A stretch of 15,410 nt of DNA, from the NCBI GenBank assembly GCA_964405325.1, contig CAYONM010000072.1, positions 1 through 15,410 of the forward strand, written 5' to 3'. Shown here piece by piece: positions 1-7,985 of the stretch. This DNA is from CAYONM01 sp964405325. Its GTDB lineage: Bacteria; Planctomycetota; UBA11346. A program made the translations under genes and the position numbers. Position 1 is the stretch's first letter. The number at the start of each line of letters is the position of its first letter. A model generated the notes under the pieces. That model worked only from the letters and a program-made list of their open reading frames with translations, searched no databases and was not told the origin of the DNA.

Positions 1-55
1 TCTACGCGCGAGAAATATGAGAGAGACGGCGGTCGGATTTGTGGGTAATGGCCAG

Positions 56-71
56 GTTTATAGAGGTGCCC
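56..71 (+). repeat. 16-bp inverted repeat, left copy (probable IS end)
   Basis: The sequence GTTTATAGAGGTGCCC lies here and occurs again as its exact reverse complement at 15378-15393. A perfect 16-bp match so near both ends of the window is unlikely by chance. The most economical reading is the terminal repeat of an insertion sequence that continues beyond the window. The AGGTGC core loosely recalls IS5-family ends, but no transposase is visible, so the family is not established. Bases 1-55, outside the repeat, hold no recognisable gene. This copy starts 49 bp beyond the ftsQ stop codon in the direction of transcription, where ftsA would be expected. Confidence 0.6.
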
Positions 72-119
72 ACATGCAATCGAAACGCCTGCCGGCCCAG
101 GATACCGCTTAGGGCTCTG

Positions 120-1175
120 CTACAGCGCTGCCGAATACACCGCCTGATCATAGCGAACGTCGATCACCGCGTCATCAGCGCCGCCTTGGCATTGCAGAGC
201 GTGAACGATGCGGGCGATCTTGTCCTGGTTGCTGACGCCGTAGCGACCATCACCCGGCCGGCCCCAGAGAATGCGAGTGCCGTTGTACATCTGCAACACG
301 ATACCGCGCTGGCCCCGGCGTTGCAGGTCGGCATGCAGATGGACCTCGGCAATGCTCGTTGGAGGAACCTCGTAACTGAGCTCCGGCCAGAAAGCCAACA
401 GCTCGCGCAGCGCTTCATTGCCGCCGTCGTGATAACCGCGCACCAACGGCAGGCCCGGTGCGGCCTCGATGCAGGGCGGCAGGACAATGCCATCTTTGGC
501 GACGGTGGCATGGGAGCCATCCGCCAGCTGTACCGGCAAAACCGGTTTGCGAAGCTCAACCACCGCCTCCAGTACCTGGACCGGCGCCGCTGCGTCACCG
601 GGGCGATAGCCCACAGCAACCGCGTCAACCCGTTTGACCGCCGGACGGGCCAGGAGGAAATCACGAAAATCAGCCAGCACCGCGGCATCAGGATGCAGTA
701 GATTGGTGGCACGGGGATAATCGCGGATGAATCGTTCGATCAGTCGGCCAGGGACCGGCTTGCCTTCGACGTCCTCGAGCACCAGATCCTGCGGCTGCCA
801 CTGCAGGAGCGAACGTTGCCAGGACAGGCTCAGCAACACGGCACACACCACCATCATGGCAAGCGCCGCACCACCCCACAGTCCCAAACCACAGACACTG
901 GCATAGCATCCGCGAACCGACAGGGTCACCAAACCGGATGTCGGCGGCGTAGCCTTGCCCTTGCCCTTTCCGGCAGCCGCTCCCCGCTTAGCGGCGGGTT
1001 TCTTTTTCCCAGCGGGCTTGGGTTTTGGCTTGGCGGATACGCCGGGTTTGCTGTCCGGCTTCTGACTGGCACCAGACGCAGACACACCAACGCCGCCAAG
1101 CCGCTTCTGCTCCACGGCTGCCAGCAGATCCTGGATACTGTCACCAGCGTTGAAACTCTCGTAACTATCGCTCAC
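120..1175 (-). CDS. ftsQ: Cell division protein FtsQ (divergent)
   Basis: FtsQ is a bitopic membrane protein that joins FtsB and FtsL to the early divisome. This 351-residue protein has an acidic start, then a low-complexity Lys/Pro/Ala/Gly-rich stretch at about residues 39-76. One transmembrane segment follows (about 95-118), then a periplasmic domain. Its end resembles FtsQ: an 'RKPVLPVQLADG' strand, a 'KDGIVLPP' turn, a leucine-proline 'LPLVRGY' element, and a C-terminal stretch ending in 'IDVRYDQAV'. Position after ddl supports the call. It is longer than E. coli FtsQ (276 residues), mainly through the basic cytoplasmic linker. The start is GTG, overlapping the ddl stop as GTGA, with GGGGAG seven bases upstream. 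The POTRA part is too divergent to mark with certainty. ftsA, the usual next gene, does not follow. Confidence 0.8.
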   Translation of the reverse strand: MSDSYESFNAGDSIQDLLAAVEQKRLGGVGVSASGASQKPDSKPGVSAKPKPKPAGKKKPAAKRGAAAGKGKGKATPPTSGLVTLSVRGCYASVCGLGLWGGAALAMMVVCAVLLSLSWQRSLLQWQPQDLVLEDVEGKPVPGRLIERFIRDYPRATNLLHPDAAVLADFRDFLLARPAVKRVDAVAVGYRPGDAAAPVQVLEAVVELRKPVLPVQLADGSHATVAKDGIVLPPCIEAAPGLPLVRGYHDGGNEALRELLAFWPELSYEVPPTSIAEVHLHADLQRRGQRGIVLQMYNGTRILWGRPGDGRYGVSNQDKIARIVHALQCQGGADDAVIDVRYDQAVYSAAL

Positions 1176-2101
1176 GCATGTACTCCCCGTCGTTTCGCGG
1201 CCCGCTGGACCAGGTGCCGCACCAATTCAGACATCGACCATCCCACGCGAGCCGCCGCCTTGGGCACCAGGCTGTGGTCAGTGAATCCTGGCAGGGTATT
1301 CAACTCCAAAATGGAGAGGCTGCCATCGGCATCGGCCATGATATCCACTCGAACCAGATCGCGGCACCCGCATGCAGTAGCGGCACGAAGTCCAAGTGTG
1401 CTGAGTTTGTCCGCAAGAGCAACCTCGATGTCGAAATCATAACCAGTATCGTTGCGCTCGTATTTGGCGGCATAGTCGTAGAAACCATCGGCCGCAGCCA
1501 CCCGGATCGGCGGCAGCACCCGCCATCCGGCATGCTCCTCAATCAGTCCGACGGTATATTCATCACCCGTCAAGCGCTGTTCCAAGAGCATCGGCATCGG
1601 TCCCAGCTCATGCAATACATCCTCCACTGCCGGTAGCAACTGCCCCGGATTGGCTAGCATGCGCACACCAACCGACGAACCGTCGGATTTCGGTTTCAGA
1701 ACATAGCCGCAAAGATCCGGTAGACCCAGGCTACGTGGACCCACCGGTCGGCTTGGATCGATGACACAACCCCACACCACCGGTAGATCGGCTTGCCGCA
1801 GACGCTCTTTGGTCGCTTGTTTGTCGATACACAGACGGCTACAGGCGGCGTCGGAGCCGACATAACTGAAACCGGCGGCATCCAGCTCGGCTTGTAGGGT
1901 GCCATCCTCACCATAATGGCCGTGCACCAGATTGAACACCACAGCCTCCGATCGGAGACGGGCCGGATCCAAGCGCTGCTCGATATCGACAATCATGGTG
2001 TCGATATCGATAGCCTTGGCCGCTGCTGCTACGGCGCTGCCGGATTGCCTGCTGACCGCGGCCTCGCCTCCCGGTCCACCCATGATCACATCGAGTCGCA
2101 T
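1172..2101 (-). CDS. ddl: D-alanine--D-alanine ligase
   Basis: This cytoplasmic ATP-grasp enzyme joins two D-alanines to make the dipeptide that MurF adds to UDP-MurNAc-tripeptide. At 309 residues it has the usual length. Visible motifs are the N-terminal 'GGPGGEAAVSRQSG', 'HGHYGEDGTLQ' at about 60-70, 'DKQATKERL' near 93, the ATP-grasp 'KPKSDGSSVGV' near 136-146, and the metal- and substrate-binding 'ELNTLPGFTDHSLVP' near the end. The ATG is preceded by GAGGAG at eight bases. The gene overlaps the end of murB by 16 bp and its own stop overlaps the ftsQ start by 4 bp, so translation is probably coupled across all three. No key residue appears lost. Confidence 0.95.
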   Translation of the reverse strand: MRLDVIMGGPGGEAAVSRQSGSAVAAAAKAIDIDTMIVDIEQRLDPARLRSEAVVFNLVHGHYGEDGTLQAELDAAGFSYVGSDAACSRLCIDKQATKERLRQADLPVVWGCVIDPSRPVGPRSLGLPDLCGYVLKPKSDGSSVGVRMLANPGQLLPAVEDVLHELGPMPMLLEQRLTGDEYTVGLIEEHAGWRVLPPIRVAAADGFYDYAAKYERNDTGYDFDIEVALADKLSTLGLRAATACGCRDLVRVDIMADADGSLSILELNTLPGFTDHSLVPKAAARVGWSMSELVRHLVQRAAKRRGVHA

Positions 2102-3024
2102 GGTTCCATCTCCTCGGGATGAGCCCGGAGATCATCCGGAGCCTGCCAGGTCCGCACCTCGATGCGCAGCGCCACCTCTTGCTCACGCCAGGCATGCAGA
2201 CGCAAACGACGAATCAGGCGGAACACGTCGCTGCCGCAGGCAGTACCGGCATTGACAATGAAATTGGCGTGGATCGCGCTAACCTCTGCCCCACCCTCGC
2301 GCCAGCCCTTGCAGCCCAATTGATCCAACAAGCGTCCTGCCGTCAGATCGTTGTCCGGATTGGTGAAGACGCATCCGGCAGAACGGGCCGCCAACGGTTG
2401 ATTGGCGGCCTTGGCCTTTTTCAGATCCCGTGCCCGTTGCTGCAATTCCTCCGGCTCACCCCGGCGCAGAAGCAATTCTGCGCCCAGCACCAGACCGCCA
2501 TCGGGGATGCCACCATCGCGATAAGCGGCCGGACATTCTCCGCGCGACAACCAGACCGGCTCGCGATCTTGCGGCAACAGCACCTGAACCCGATCGACCA
2601 GATCACCGATCCAGGCGTGGGCGGTACCTGCATTCATGAACAGAGCGCCACCCACCGAAGCCGGCACCCCGGCCAGGGTTTCGGGGCCGGCTAGGCCGGC
2701 TTGGATACAGGCGCTGATCATGGCGGCCAGGTCGTGACCCGCGCCGACCCGGGCCCGGACCTGATCACCCTCGTCCTGGAATTCCAAACCGGCAAAGGCA
2801 TCGCCCAAACGCACCACCGGCACGGTTAGCGGAGCATCGCCAGCAACGATGTTGGCGCCTTTGCCCAACCACAAGGCTCCGCGCTCACGCAATTCCGGTA
2901 CATCCTGGAGATCCATCAATTCCACCAGCGTGGTCAAACCGCCAACGCGCATGGTGGTCAGTTTCGCCAATGGCTGCTGGCTGACCTGATTGCGTTCACA
3001 CAAGGCCGCACTCAATCCGGACAT
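2086..3024 (-). CDS. murB: UDP-N-acetylenolpyruvoylglucosamine reductase
   Basis: MurB is a cytoplasmic FAD enzyme that uses NADPH to reduce UDP-GlcNAc-enolpyruvate to UDP-MurNAc. The frame stays open upstream to 3171, but the start chosen is the ATG at 3022-3024. It has a perfect GGAGG seven bases away and begins the conserved domain, giving 312 residues and a 13-bp overlap with murC. FAD-binding signatures are 'TTMRVGG' (23-29), 'LGKGANIVAGD' (53-63) and 'LAGVPASVGGALFMNAG' (117-133). 'AAYRDGG' (166-172) holds the substrate-site Tyr/Arg, and 'SAGCVFTNP' (215-223) the proton donor loop. Cys218 stands where E. coli MurB has Ser; Cys is a known natural alternative. A murB between murC and ddl is not the E. 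coli arrangement, where murB is elsewhere. Confidence 0.95.
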   Translation of the reverse strand: MSGLSAALCERNQVSQQPLAKLTTMRVGGLTTLVELMDLQDVPELRERGALWLGKGANIVAGDAPLTVPVVRLGDAFAGLEFQDEGDQVRARVGAGHDLAAMISACIQAGLAGPETLAGVPASVGGALFMNAGTAHAWIGDLVDRVQVLLPQDREPVWLSRGECPAAYRDGGIPDGGLVLGAELLLRRGEPEELQQRARDLKKAKAANQPLAARSAGCVFTNPDNDLTAGRLLDQLGCKGWREGGAEVSAIHANFIVNAGTACGSDVFRLIRRLRLHAWREQEVALRIEVRTWQAPDDLRAHPEEMEPCDSM

Positions 3025-4376
3025 GTCAGCACCTCCACCAGTTGTGGCGCCAAGCGACCGACATCGCCAGCACCCAGCAGCAGCACGGTATCGCCTGGAC
3101 GCACCGTCGCGGCAATATGCCGCAGCGCTGCTTCGCGTTGCCGGGTATATTGCACCGGCAATCGTCCGCACATGGCGATCGCTTCACCCAGAAGGCGCGC
3201 ACTGACACCAGGAATGGGATCCTCTGCCGCAGCGTAAATGGGCAGCAGTGTCAGGCTGCTGGCCCGGTCGAAACAAACCACGAAATCATCGTACAAATCC
3301 GCGGTCCGACTGTAGCGATGCGGCTGGAACAGGACATGCACCCCGACATTGGGCCTGGCCGCCGCGGCAATGACCGCTCTGATCTCGGTGGGATGATGTG
3401 CATAATCCTCCACCACCCGGATCTGGCGCGGTTGTCCATGCACGGTAAAACGTCGGGCCACCCGTTCGCAATCGGCCAACGCGGTGGGACAGCAGGCGCT
3501 ACTGATGCAGCGCGCCGCCGCCAGAGCGCACAGGGCATTTTCGACATTGTGCCGTCCCGGCAAAGGTACCTGCAGTTCCCCCAGGTCCTGATCGCCATGC
3601 AACACACGGCCAGTCGAGCTTTCCGCTCCGATCCTAAGATCGACAACCCGGTAGTCACCTTCTTCCACACTACAACGCAGCACGGGCGCCGCCAGACCAT
3701 CGAGCAGGGACGGTGGAACCGAACCGGCAGTGATCACCGTCCGACCATCGGCCGGCACCCGCGACAACCACTGTCGAAAGGCCTGCTGCAGGCCATCACG
3801 ACCACCGTAATGCCGCAAATGCTCGTCATCGAGATTGGTCACCACCGCGATGGACGGATCCACGTGCCGGAAGCCACCGTCGGACTCGTCCACCTCGGCA
3901 ACGAACCAGGCCCCTTGTCCCAGACGCGTACCGGCATTGCCGAGCTCCGGTACACTGCCCCCCACCATGACCACCGGATCGACACCGGCACGTGCCAGCA
4001 GATGACCGGTGAACCAAGTGGTGGTGGTTTTGCCGTGACTACCGGCGATCGCCACAGTTTTATGACCACGCATCAACTCCGCCAGGCAAGCCGAACGACT
4101 GAGTACCGGAATGCCAGCCTCGCGCGCAGCCCGCAATTCCATGTGGTCCGGCTCCACCGCCGAGGTATGCACGATAATATCGATACCCGCCACATGGCTG
4201 GCATCATGCCCCACCAGGACATCGATGCCGCTGCTGCACAGGCGTTTCACAGCAGCCGATCGCTGCAGATCGCAACCACTGACCCGCGCACCCGCACGCA
4301 GCAACAAGGGGACCAGGGCGCTGACGCCACAACCGCCGACCCCCATCAAATGAACGTGTTCGCCGGTAAACATCAC
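3012..4376 (-). CDS. murC: UDP-N-acetylmuramate--L-alanine ligase
   Basis: MurC is the first Mur ligase: it adds L-alanine to UDP-MurNAc with ATP in the cytoplasm. The 454-residue protein has the N-terminal Rossmann motif 'MGVGGCGVSA' (11-20) and the ATP P-loop 'GSHGKTTTT' (112-120; most MurC proteins read GTHGKTT). Further on are 'VDESDGGF', 'TNLDDEHLRHY', 'PGRHNVENALCALAA', 'EDYAHHPTEI', 'LFQPHRYSRTADLYDDF' and the closing 'GAGDVG'. The start may be GTG at 4376 (4-bp GTGA overlap with the murG stop) or the next codon, ATG at 4373 (TGATG). No strong ribosome binding site precedes either, so initiation probably depends on translation of murG. Confidence 0.95.
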   Translation of the reverse strand: MMFTGEHVHLMGVGGCGVSALVPLLLRAGARVSGCDLQRSAAVKRLCSSGIDVLVGHDASHVAGIDIIVHTSAVEPDHMELRAAREAGIPVLSRSACLAELMRGHKTVAIAGSHGKTTTTWFTGHLLARAGVDPVVMVGGSVPELGNAGTRLGQGAWFVAEVDESDGGFRHVDPSIAVVTNLDDEHLRHYGGRDGLQQAFRQWLSRVPADGRTVITAGSVPPSLLDGLAAPVLRCSVEEGDYRVVDLRIGAESSTGRVLHGDQDLGELQVPLPGRHNVENALCALAAARCISSACCPTALADCERVARRFTVHGQPRQIRVVEDYAHHPTEIRAVIAAAARPNVGVHVLFQPHRYSRTADLYDDFVVCFDRASSLTLLPIYAAAEDPIPGVSARLLGEAIAMCGRLPVQYTRQREAALRHIAATVRPGDTVLLLGAGDVGRLAPQLVEVLTCPD

Positions 4377-5431
4377 AAGGCCCCGGTAATCAGGTGGACC
4401 ACGTCCTGGGCAGCCCCTGGCCGGCCCAGGCGCTGGGCGTTTTCACCGAGTTGCCGCACTTCGTCGCGATGGGCCGCCAAGCGCGCAAGCAAGCGCCGCA
4501 GGACGCGGGGCTGGCAGCGCGCCTGTGGCAACACCACCGCACCACCGACCCGGGCTACCGCACGAGCGTTGGCGGTCTGATGATCGTCCGCAGCCCACGG
4601 TAGCGGCACGTAGATGGCGCCGATTCCAGCGCTGCACAATTCTGCCACCGTCGTGGCACCGGCCCGACACAAGGCGATATCGACGCGCTCATACACCGCA
4701 GCCATATCATCACAGTAGCCAAGCACCTCGGCGGTCAGACCGGCTTGGGCATAGGCCGCAGCACAGCGCTGCCGATCCGCTTGACCAGCCAGATGAATCA
4801 AACGGAAACCAGGAATGCGCGCCAATTCCGGCGCTGCAGCAACCAGGCTGTCATTGATACTGGCCGCAGCCAGGCTGCCGCCCATTACCAGGACGCACAA
4901 TTCCTCCTCCTGCCCTCGCGGCCGGGACTGGAAACACCGGACCGGATTGCCCAGACAGCGTACCCGCGCCGCCGGCAGCCAGGCTGCCGCTTCGGGAAAT
5001 TGCGTCACCACCTGCTGCGCACCACGCGCCAGCAGGCGATTGGTCCGGCCCGGTCGGGCATTCTGCTCCATGACGATCAGACGCCGACGCAAGGGCCAAG
5101 CCAGCAATCCCGGCACCAGAGCGGCATACCCACCCAAGGCCACCACCGCTCGCGGCGGCCGTGCCAACAGGTGCCGGCCGCAGTGCCAAGCCTGCAACAG
5201 GGCATGCCGCCACCAGCGCGGCGAAGCCAGACGAGGCCGCCCCAGACCAAAAGGCAACAGGGGAATATCCGCTGCTGGCACCAGGCGCGCCTCCAGACGA
5301 TCGGGATCACCGATCCAACGCAGATCCCGAATTCCCTGCTGTCGGCAAGCCGCCGCTACCGCCAAACCCGGATAGACATGTCCACCGGTACCACCGCCAC
5401 AAAACAGAATGCCGTTCGACTTGACCATCAC
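4373..5431 (-). CDS. murG: Lipid II synthase MurG (GlcNAc transferase)
   Basis: MurG is a peripheral GT28 enzyme on the inner face of the membrane. It transfers GlcNAc from UDP-GlcNAc to lipid I, making lipid II. The 352-residue protein opens with the glycine-rich 'GGGTGGHVYPGLAVA' (12-26). It continues with 'ALGGYAALVPG', 'MEQNARPGRTNRLLA' and the C-terminal donor-binding block 'CRAGATTVAEL' ... 'VPLPWAADDHQTANA', all classical MurG signatures. The first two codons are GTG and ATG (5431 and 5428); an AAGGG lies close to them, so which is used is uncertain. This is the only gene in the run not abutting the one before it: 221 bp with a large hairpin separate it from ftsW. Confidence 0.95.
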   Translation of the reverse strand: MMVKSNGILFCGGGTGGHVYPGLAVAAACRQQGIRDLRWIGDPDRLEARLVPAADIPLLPFGLGRPRLASPRWWRHALLQAWHCGRHLLARPPRAVVALGGYAALVPGLLAWPLRRRLIVMEQNARPGRTNRLLARGAQQVVTQFPEAAAWLPAARVRCLGNPVRCFQSRPRGQEEELCVLVMGGSLAAASINDSLVAAAPELARIPGFRLIHLAGQADRQRCAAAYAQAGLTAEVLGYCDDMAAVYERVDIALCRAGATTVAELCSAGIGAIYVPLPWAADDHQTANARAVARVGGAVVLPQARCQPRVLRRLLARLAAHRDEVRQLGENAQRLGRPGAAQDVVHLITGAL

Positions 5432-5520
5432 CCTTGTCTTGTCCCCACTGCCATAGAAGCCGAGGCCGTGAAAAATTCGAGCCGAAATAGTTGTTTATTC
5501 AACCTCAGCTGCGGGGTCCG
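5432..5520 (-). promoter_or_regulatory. Possible internal promoter and leader for murG
   Basis: Between the hairpin element and murG the minus strand becomes locally AT-rich. TTGAAT (near 5500) and AATTTT (near 5475) could act as -35 and -10 elements, though the 19-base spacing is long and the match weak. A new promoter would be needed here if the upstream hairpin stops transcription from ftsW. This is inference from position and composition. Confidence 0.25.
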
Positions 5521-5535
5521 AGGGGCACAGCCCCT
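5509..5535 (-). repeat. GC-rich short hairpin downstream of terminator stem
   Basis: On the minus strand, after the T-rich tail of the larger stem, comes CTTCAAGGGGCTGTGCCCCT, whose AGGGGC/GCCCCT arms fold into a 6-bp hairpin with a TGT loop. A GGACCCC block follows. The CTTCAAGGGGCT part recurs on the plus strand at 15079-15090 after another terminator stem, which marks it as part of a repeated element. Confidence 0.5.
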
Positions 5536-5607
5536 TGAAGCAAAAAGTAGAAAACCGGGCGCTGACCGATACGATCGAGCCCTTGGACTCCGGGCAGCGC
5601 CCGGTTT
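5536..5607 (-). terminator. Terminator-like stem between ftsW and murG
   Basis: Bases 5552-5564 and 5595-5607 form a perfect 13-bp inverted repeat (AAACCGGGCGCTG / CAGCGCCCGGTTT) around a 30-base loop. Read on the minus strand the stem is followed by TTTTCTACTTTTT, so it looks like an intrinsic terminator or attenuator acting on transcripts leaving ftsW. Such a structure in the middle of a dcw operon is unusual. The long loop can also form local hairpins, so full termination is not certain. Confidence 0.6.
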
Positions 5608-5652
5608 GTGTTCTTTCACTTCCGTGCCATGCTCAAACATCCTCAGCATCCC

Positions 5653-6828
5653 CTACAAGGCCGCTCGGTTGCGACTGATCCGGGTGCTGGCGGCACCGAC
5701 GCGCAGCGGAAACCGCTGGCTCAACTCGGGTCGCTTGAGATTGCGCGCCACCGCGTCCAAAAGACCCACGGTCAGGAGGCAGACCACCAAAGATGAACCG
5801 CCATAGCTGATGAACGGCAGGGTCAGACCCTTGGTGGGAGCAGCCCCCACCACCACCGCCATGTTCCAAAAGGCTTGCAGACCGATCAGCATGGTACAGC
5901 CGACCGCCAGCAACCGCTGATGCCGATCGTGGGTACTGTTGGCGATCAACAGGCCCACCGCCACCAGCGCCAAATAACACAAGACGACAACAATGGCACC
6001 AATCAGTCCGAACTCCTGACAGATGACCGCGTAGATGAAATCGGTATGCCGCTCCGGCAACCAACCACCGCGTGCCAGTCCCTGTCCCAAGCCCTGACCG
6101 CAAACGCCGCCGGAGCCAACCGCAGTCAGGCTCTGCTTCAGATGATAGGCCGCTGGCGAATCGCTGGTCCACGGATCCCAGAAGGCCAGCATGCGTTCGC
6201 GCCGGTAGGCTTCGCGGAAGACCGCGAAAAAGGCCACCAACGGCAACAGCAGCACGCCCACCCCAGTGACGTAGAACCATCGCGCGCCAGCAAAAAAGAC
6301 CATGGTCCAAAGAATGCCGGCCAGCACCACGATGGAGCCCAGGTCACGGGTCAGATAGATCAGCCCGGAAATCACTACGAACCCCGCCAAAGGCAGAAAA
6401 ACCCCCTGCCAATGTAGCTTCACCTTTTCTTTGACCATGACGCCGTAATACCAGGCGGTCAGACAGATCAACGCCAATTTGACCAATTCCGAGGGCTGAA
6501 TCCGCACCGGGCCTACAGCCAACCAACGCTTGGCACCGTTGACCTCGACACCGAGATAGGGCACCGCCACCAGCATCCCCAACACCCCCAGGCACAGGGG
6601 CAGCAAGCGCGCCGAAGAGGTGAGCCAGGCGGTTCCCAACCAACTCACCACAATGGCACCCACCACCCCCAGGCACAGGGCCACGCCTTGCCTGACCACA
6701 AAACGCTCGTTGTAACCGTCCGCCATCGAACCCATGGCCCCAGTGACCGACGATACCATGACCAGACCGAACATCGACAGCGCGGCGACCAGCATCCATA
6801 ATATAATCCGGAGTCGATGATCGGGCAT
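5653..6828 (-). CDS. ftsW: Septal peptidoglycan glycosyltransferase FtsW
   Basis: FtsW is the SEDS-family polymerase that builds septal glycan strands from lipid II together with FtsI. The frame is open far upstream inside mraY, but the start is the ATG at 6826-6828. It overlaps the mraY stop by one base (TGATG) and begins just before the first membrane helix, giving 391 residues. About ten hydrophobic segments can be seen. Conserved pieces are 'QPSELVKLAL', 'LPERHTDFIYAVICQEFG' with the catalytic Asp of the TDF motif, and 'PTKGLTLPFISYGGSS'. The usual (E/Q)PDLGT near mid-protein reads 'TRDLGS'. The Shine-Dalgarno is weak, consistent with coupling to mraY. murD, which usually precedes ftsW, is missing. 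Confidence 0.95.
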   Translation of the reverse strand: MPDHRLRIILWMLVAALSMFGLVMVSSVTGAMGSMADGYNERFVVRQGVALCLGVVGAIVVSWLGTAWLTSSARLLPLCLGVLGMLVAVPYLGVEVNGAKRWLAVGPVRIQPSELVKLALICLTAWYYGVMVKEKVKLHWQGVFLPLAGFVVISGLIYLTRDLGSIVVLAGILWTMVFFAGARWFYVTGVGVLLLPLVAFFAVFREAYRRERMLAFWDPWTSDSPAAYHLKQSLTAVGSGGVCGQGLGQGLARGGWLPERHTDFIYAVICQEFGLIGAIVVVLCYLALVAVGLLIANSTHDRHQRLLAVGCTMLIGLQAFWNMAVVVGAAPTKGLTLPFISYGGSSLVVCLLTVGLLDAVARNLKRPELSQRFPLRVGAASTRISRNRAAL

Positions 6829-7985
6829 CAGCGGAGCTTCAGACTGGCCAGGGCCAACAGCGCGGCCAAGGCGGCAAGGATCCAGAAACGGGTAACGATC
6901 CTGGTCTCGGGCCAACCGAGATATTGAAAGTGATGGTGAATGGGCGCACAGCGGAACAGACGACGACCGCCGGTGGCCTTGAAATAACCGACCTGCAACG
7001 CGACGGAGGCCCCCTCCATGAAAAACACGAAACCGACCAGCAGCAGCAGGAATTCCTGTTTCACCGCCGTCGCCACCAGCGCCAGAACCCCACCCAAGGC
7101 CTGAGACCCGGTATCGCCCATGAAAATCATGGCCGGCGACGCGTTGAACCAGAGGAAGCCCAGACACGCGCCGGCAATGGCGGCACAGAAGATCGTCACC
7201 TCCTGACCATCGGGGACGTAGAAAATGCGCAGATAAGCGGCCACGTCCACCCGGCTGGCGAGATAGGCGATGACCATGAAGGCCAACGCGGAAATCAACA
7301 TGCTGCCGGACGCCAGGCCGTCCATGCCATCGGTGAAATTCACCGAATTGGAACAAGCAAAGGTCATGACCACCACCCACACCACCAGACCAGCGCCCAG
7401 ATACAGGGCGTATTCCGCTGGCAACAGCGGCAGCGTGAGATGATGCCGCAGGGTTTGCACATAATGATACGGATCATCCTGCAATGTCGCCGGCTGCTGC
7501 ACGGCCCACACCTGGCCCTGATCCAGTGAATACAGCCAAAACCCTAAGCCCAGCCCCAGCAGCAGCTGCCACATCACCTTGCCCCGCCCCGACAAACCCT
7601 GGGCGCCACGCACAATCTTGCAGCGATCATCCCAAAAGCCGATGGCCCCGAAACCAAACAGGGCCATCAGCAAAAGCCAGGTATATTGATTGCCCGGATG
7701 ACACCAGGCCAAGGCCGAGAACGCCGTACAGGCGATCAGTCCAAGACCACCCATGGTCGGGGTGCCGGCCTTCTGCTCGCGCATCGCATCCACCACGGCA
7801 GCACCATCACCCTTGCCACCCTGTTCCGCATATTTCAGTCGACGCAGATAACGGATCATAATCGGCATGATGACAACCATGCTGATAAACGCAGTCAGGG
7901 CAGCCAATACCGCCCTGGTCGACACGTAGCCGAACAGCCGAAACGGGCCGAACCAGGCTTCTAGATGTTCGAGTAGGCCGAGCAC
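6828..7985 (-). CDS. mraY: Phospho-MurNAc-pentapeptide translocase MraY
   Basis: MraY is an integral membrane enzyme that moves phospho-MurNAc-pentapeptide from UDP to undecaprenyl phosphate, giving lipid I. The 385-residue, multi-helix protein has 'GTPTMGG' (74-80), the catalytic Asp pair in 'FWDDRCK' (Asp119, Asp120), 'NFTDGMDGLASG' (216-227), 'FMGDTGSQALGG' and the histidine motif 'APIHHHFQYLGWPE'. It is some 25 residues longer than E. coli MraY, much of it in a loop at about 155-190 between membrane segments. The start is GTG, overlapping murF by 25 bp, with GGGAGG a few bases upstream. All catalytic positions I can identify are kept. Confidence 0.96.
   Translation of the reverse strand: MLGLLEHLEAWFGPFRLFGYVSTRAVLAALTAFISMVVIMPIMIRYLRRLKYAEQGGKGDGAAVVDAMREQKAGTPTMGGLGLIACTAFSALAWCHPGNQYTWLLLMALFGFGAIGFWDDRCKIVRGAQGLSGRGKVMWQLLLGLGLGFWLYSLDQGQVWAVQQPATLQDDPYHYVQTLRHHLTLPLLPAEYALYLGAGLVVWVVVMTFACSNSVNFTDGMDGLASGSMLISALAFMVIAYLASRVDVAAYLRIFYVPDGQEVTIFCAAIAGACLGFLWFNASPAMIFMGDTGSQALGGVLALVATAVKQEFLLLLVGFVFFMEGASVALQVGYFKATGGRRLFRCAPIHHHFQYLGWPETRIVTRFWILAALAALLALASLKLR

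Noticed and set aside
3025..3171. 49-residue upstream extension of MurB
   Set aside because: It overlaps murC in another frame, and the ATG at 3024 has a perfect ribosome binding site and begins the domain.
3042..4580. 512-codon plus-strand open frame opposite murC and murG
   Set aside because: It is antisense to two clear genes, is rich in His/Arg/Gln/Pro as expected of a GC-rich shadow frame, and has no recognisable motif.
5509..5607. Integron attC site
   Set aside because: The hairpin has no recognisable core sites at its ends, and the T-rich tail fits a terminator better.
6829..7380. 184-residue N-terminal extension of FtsW
   Set aside because: It lies wholly inside mraY in another frame and has no FtsW character; the TGATG start at 6828 gives the proper N-terminus.
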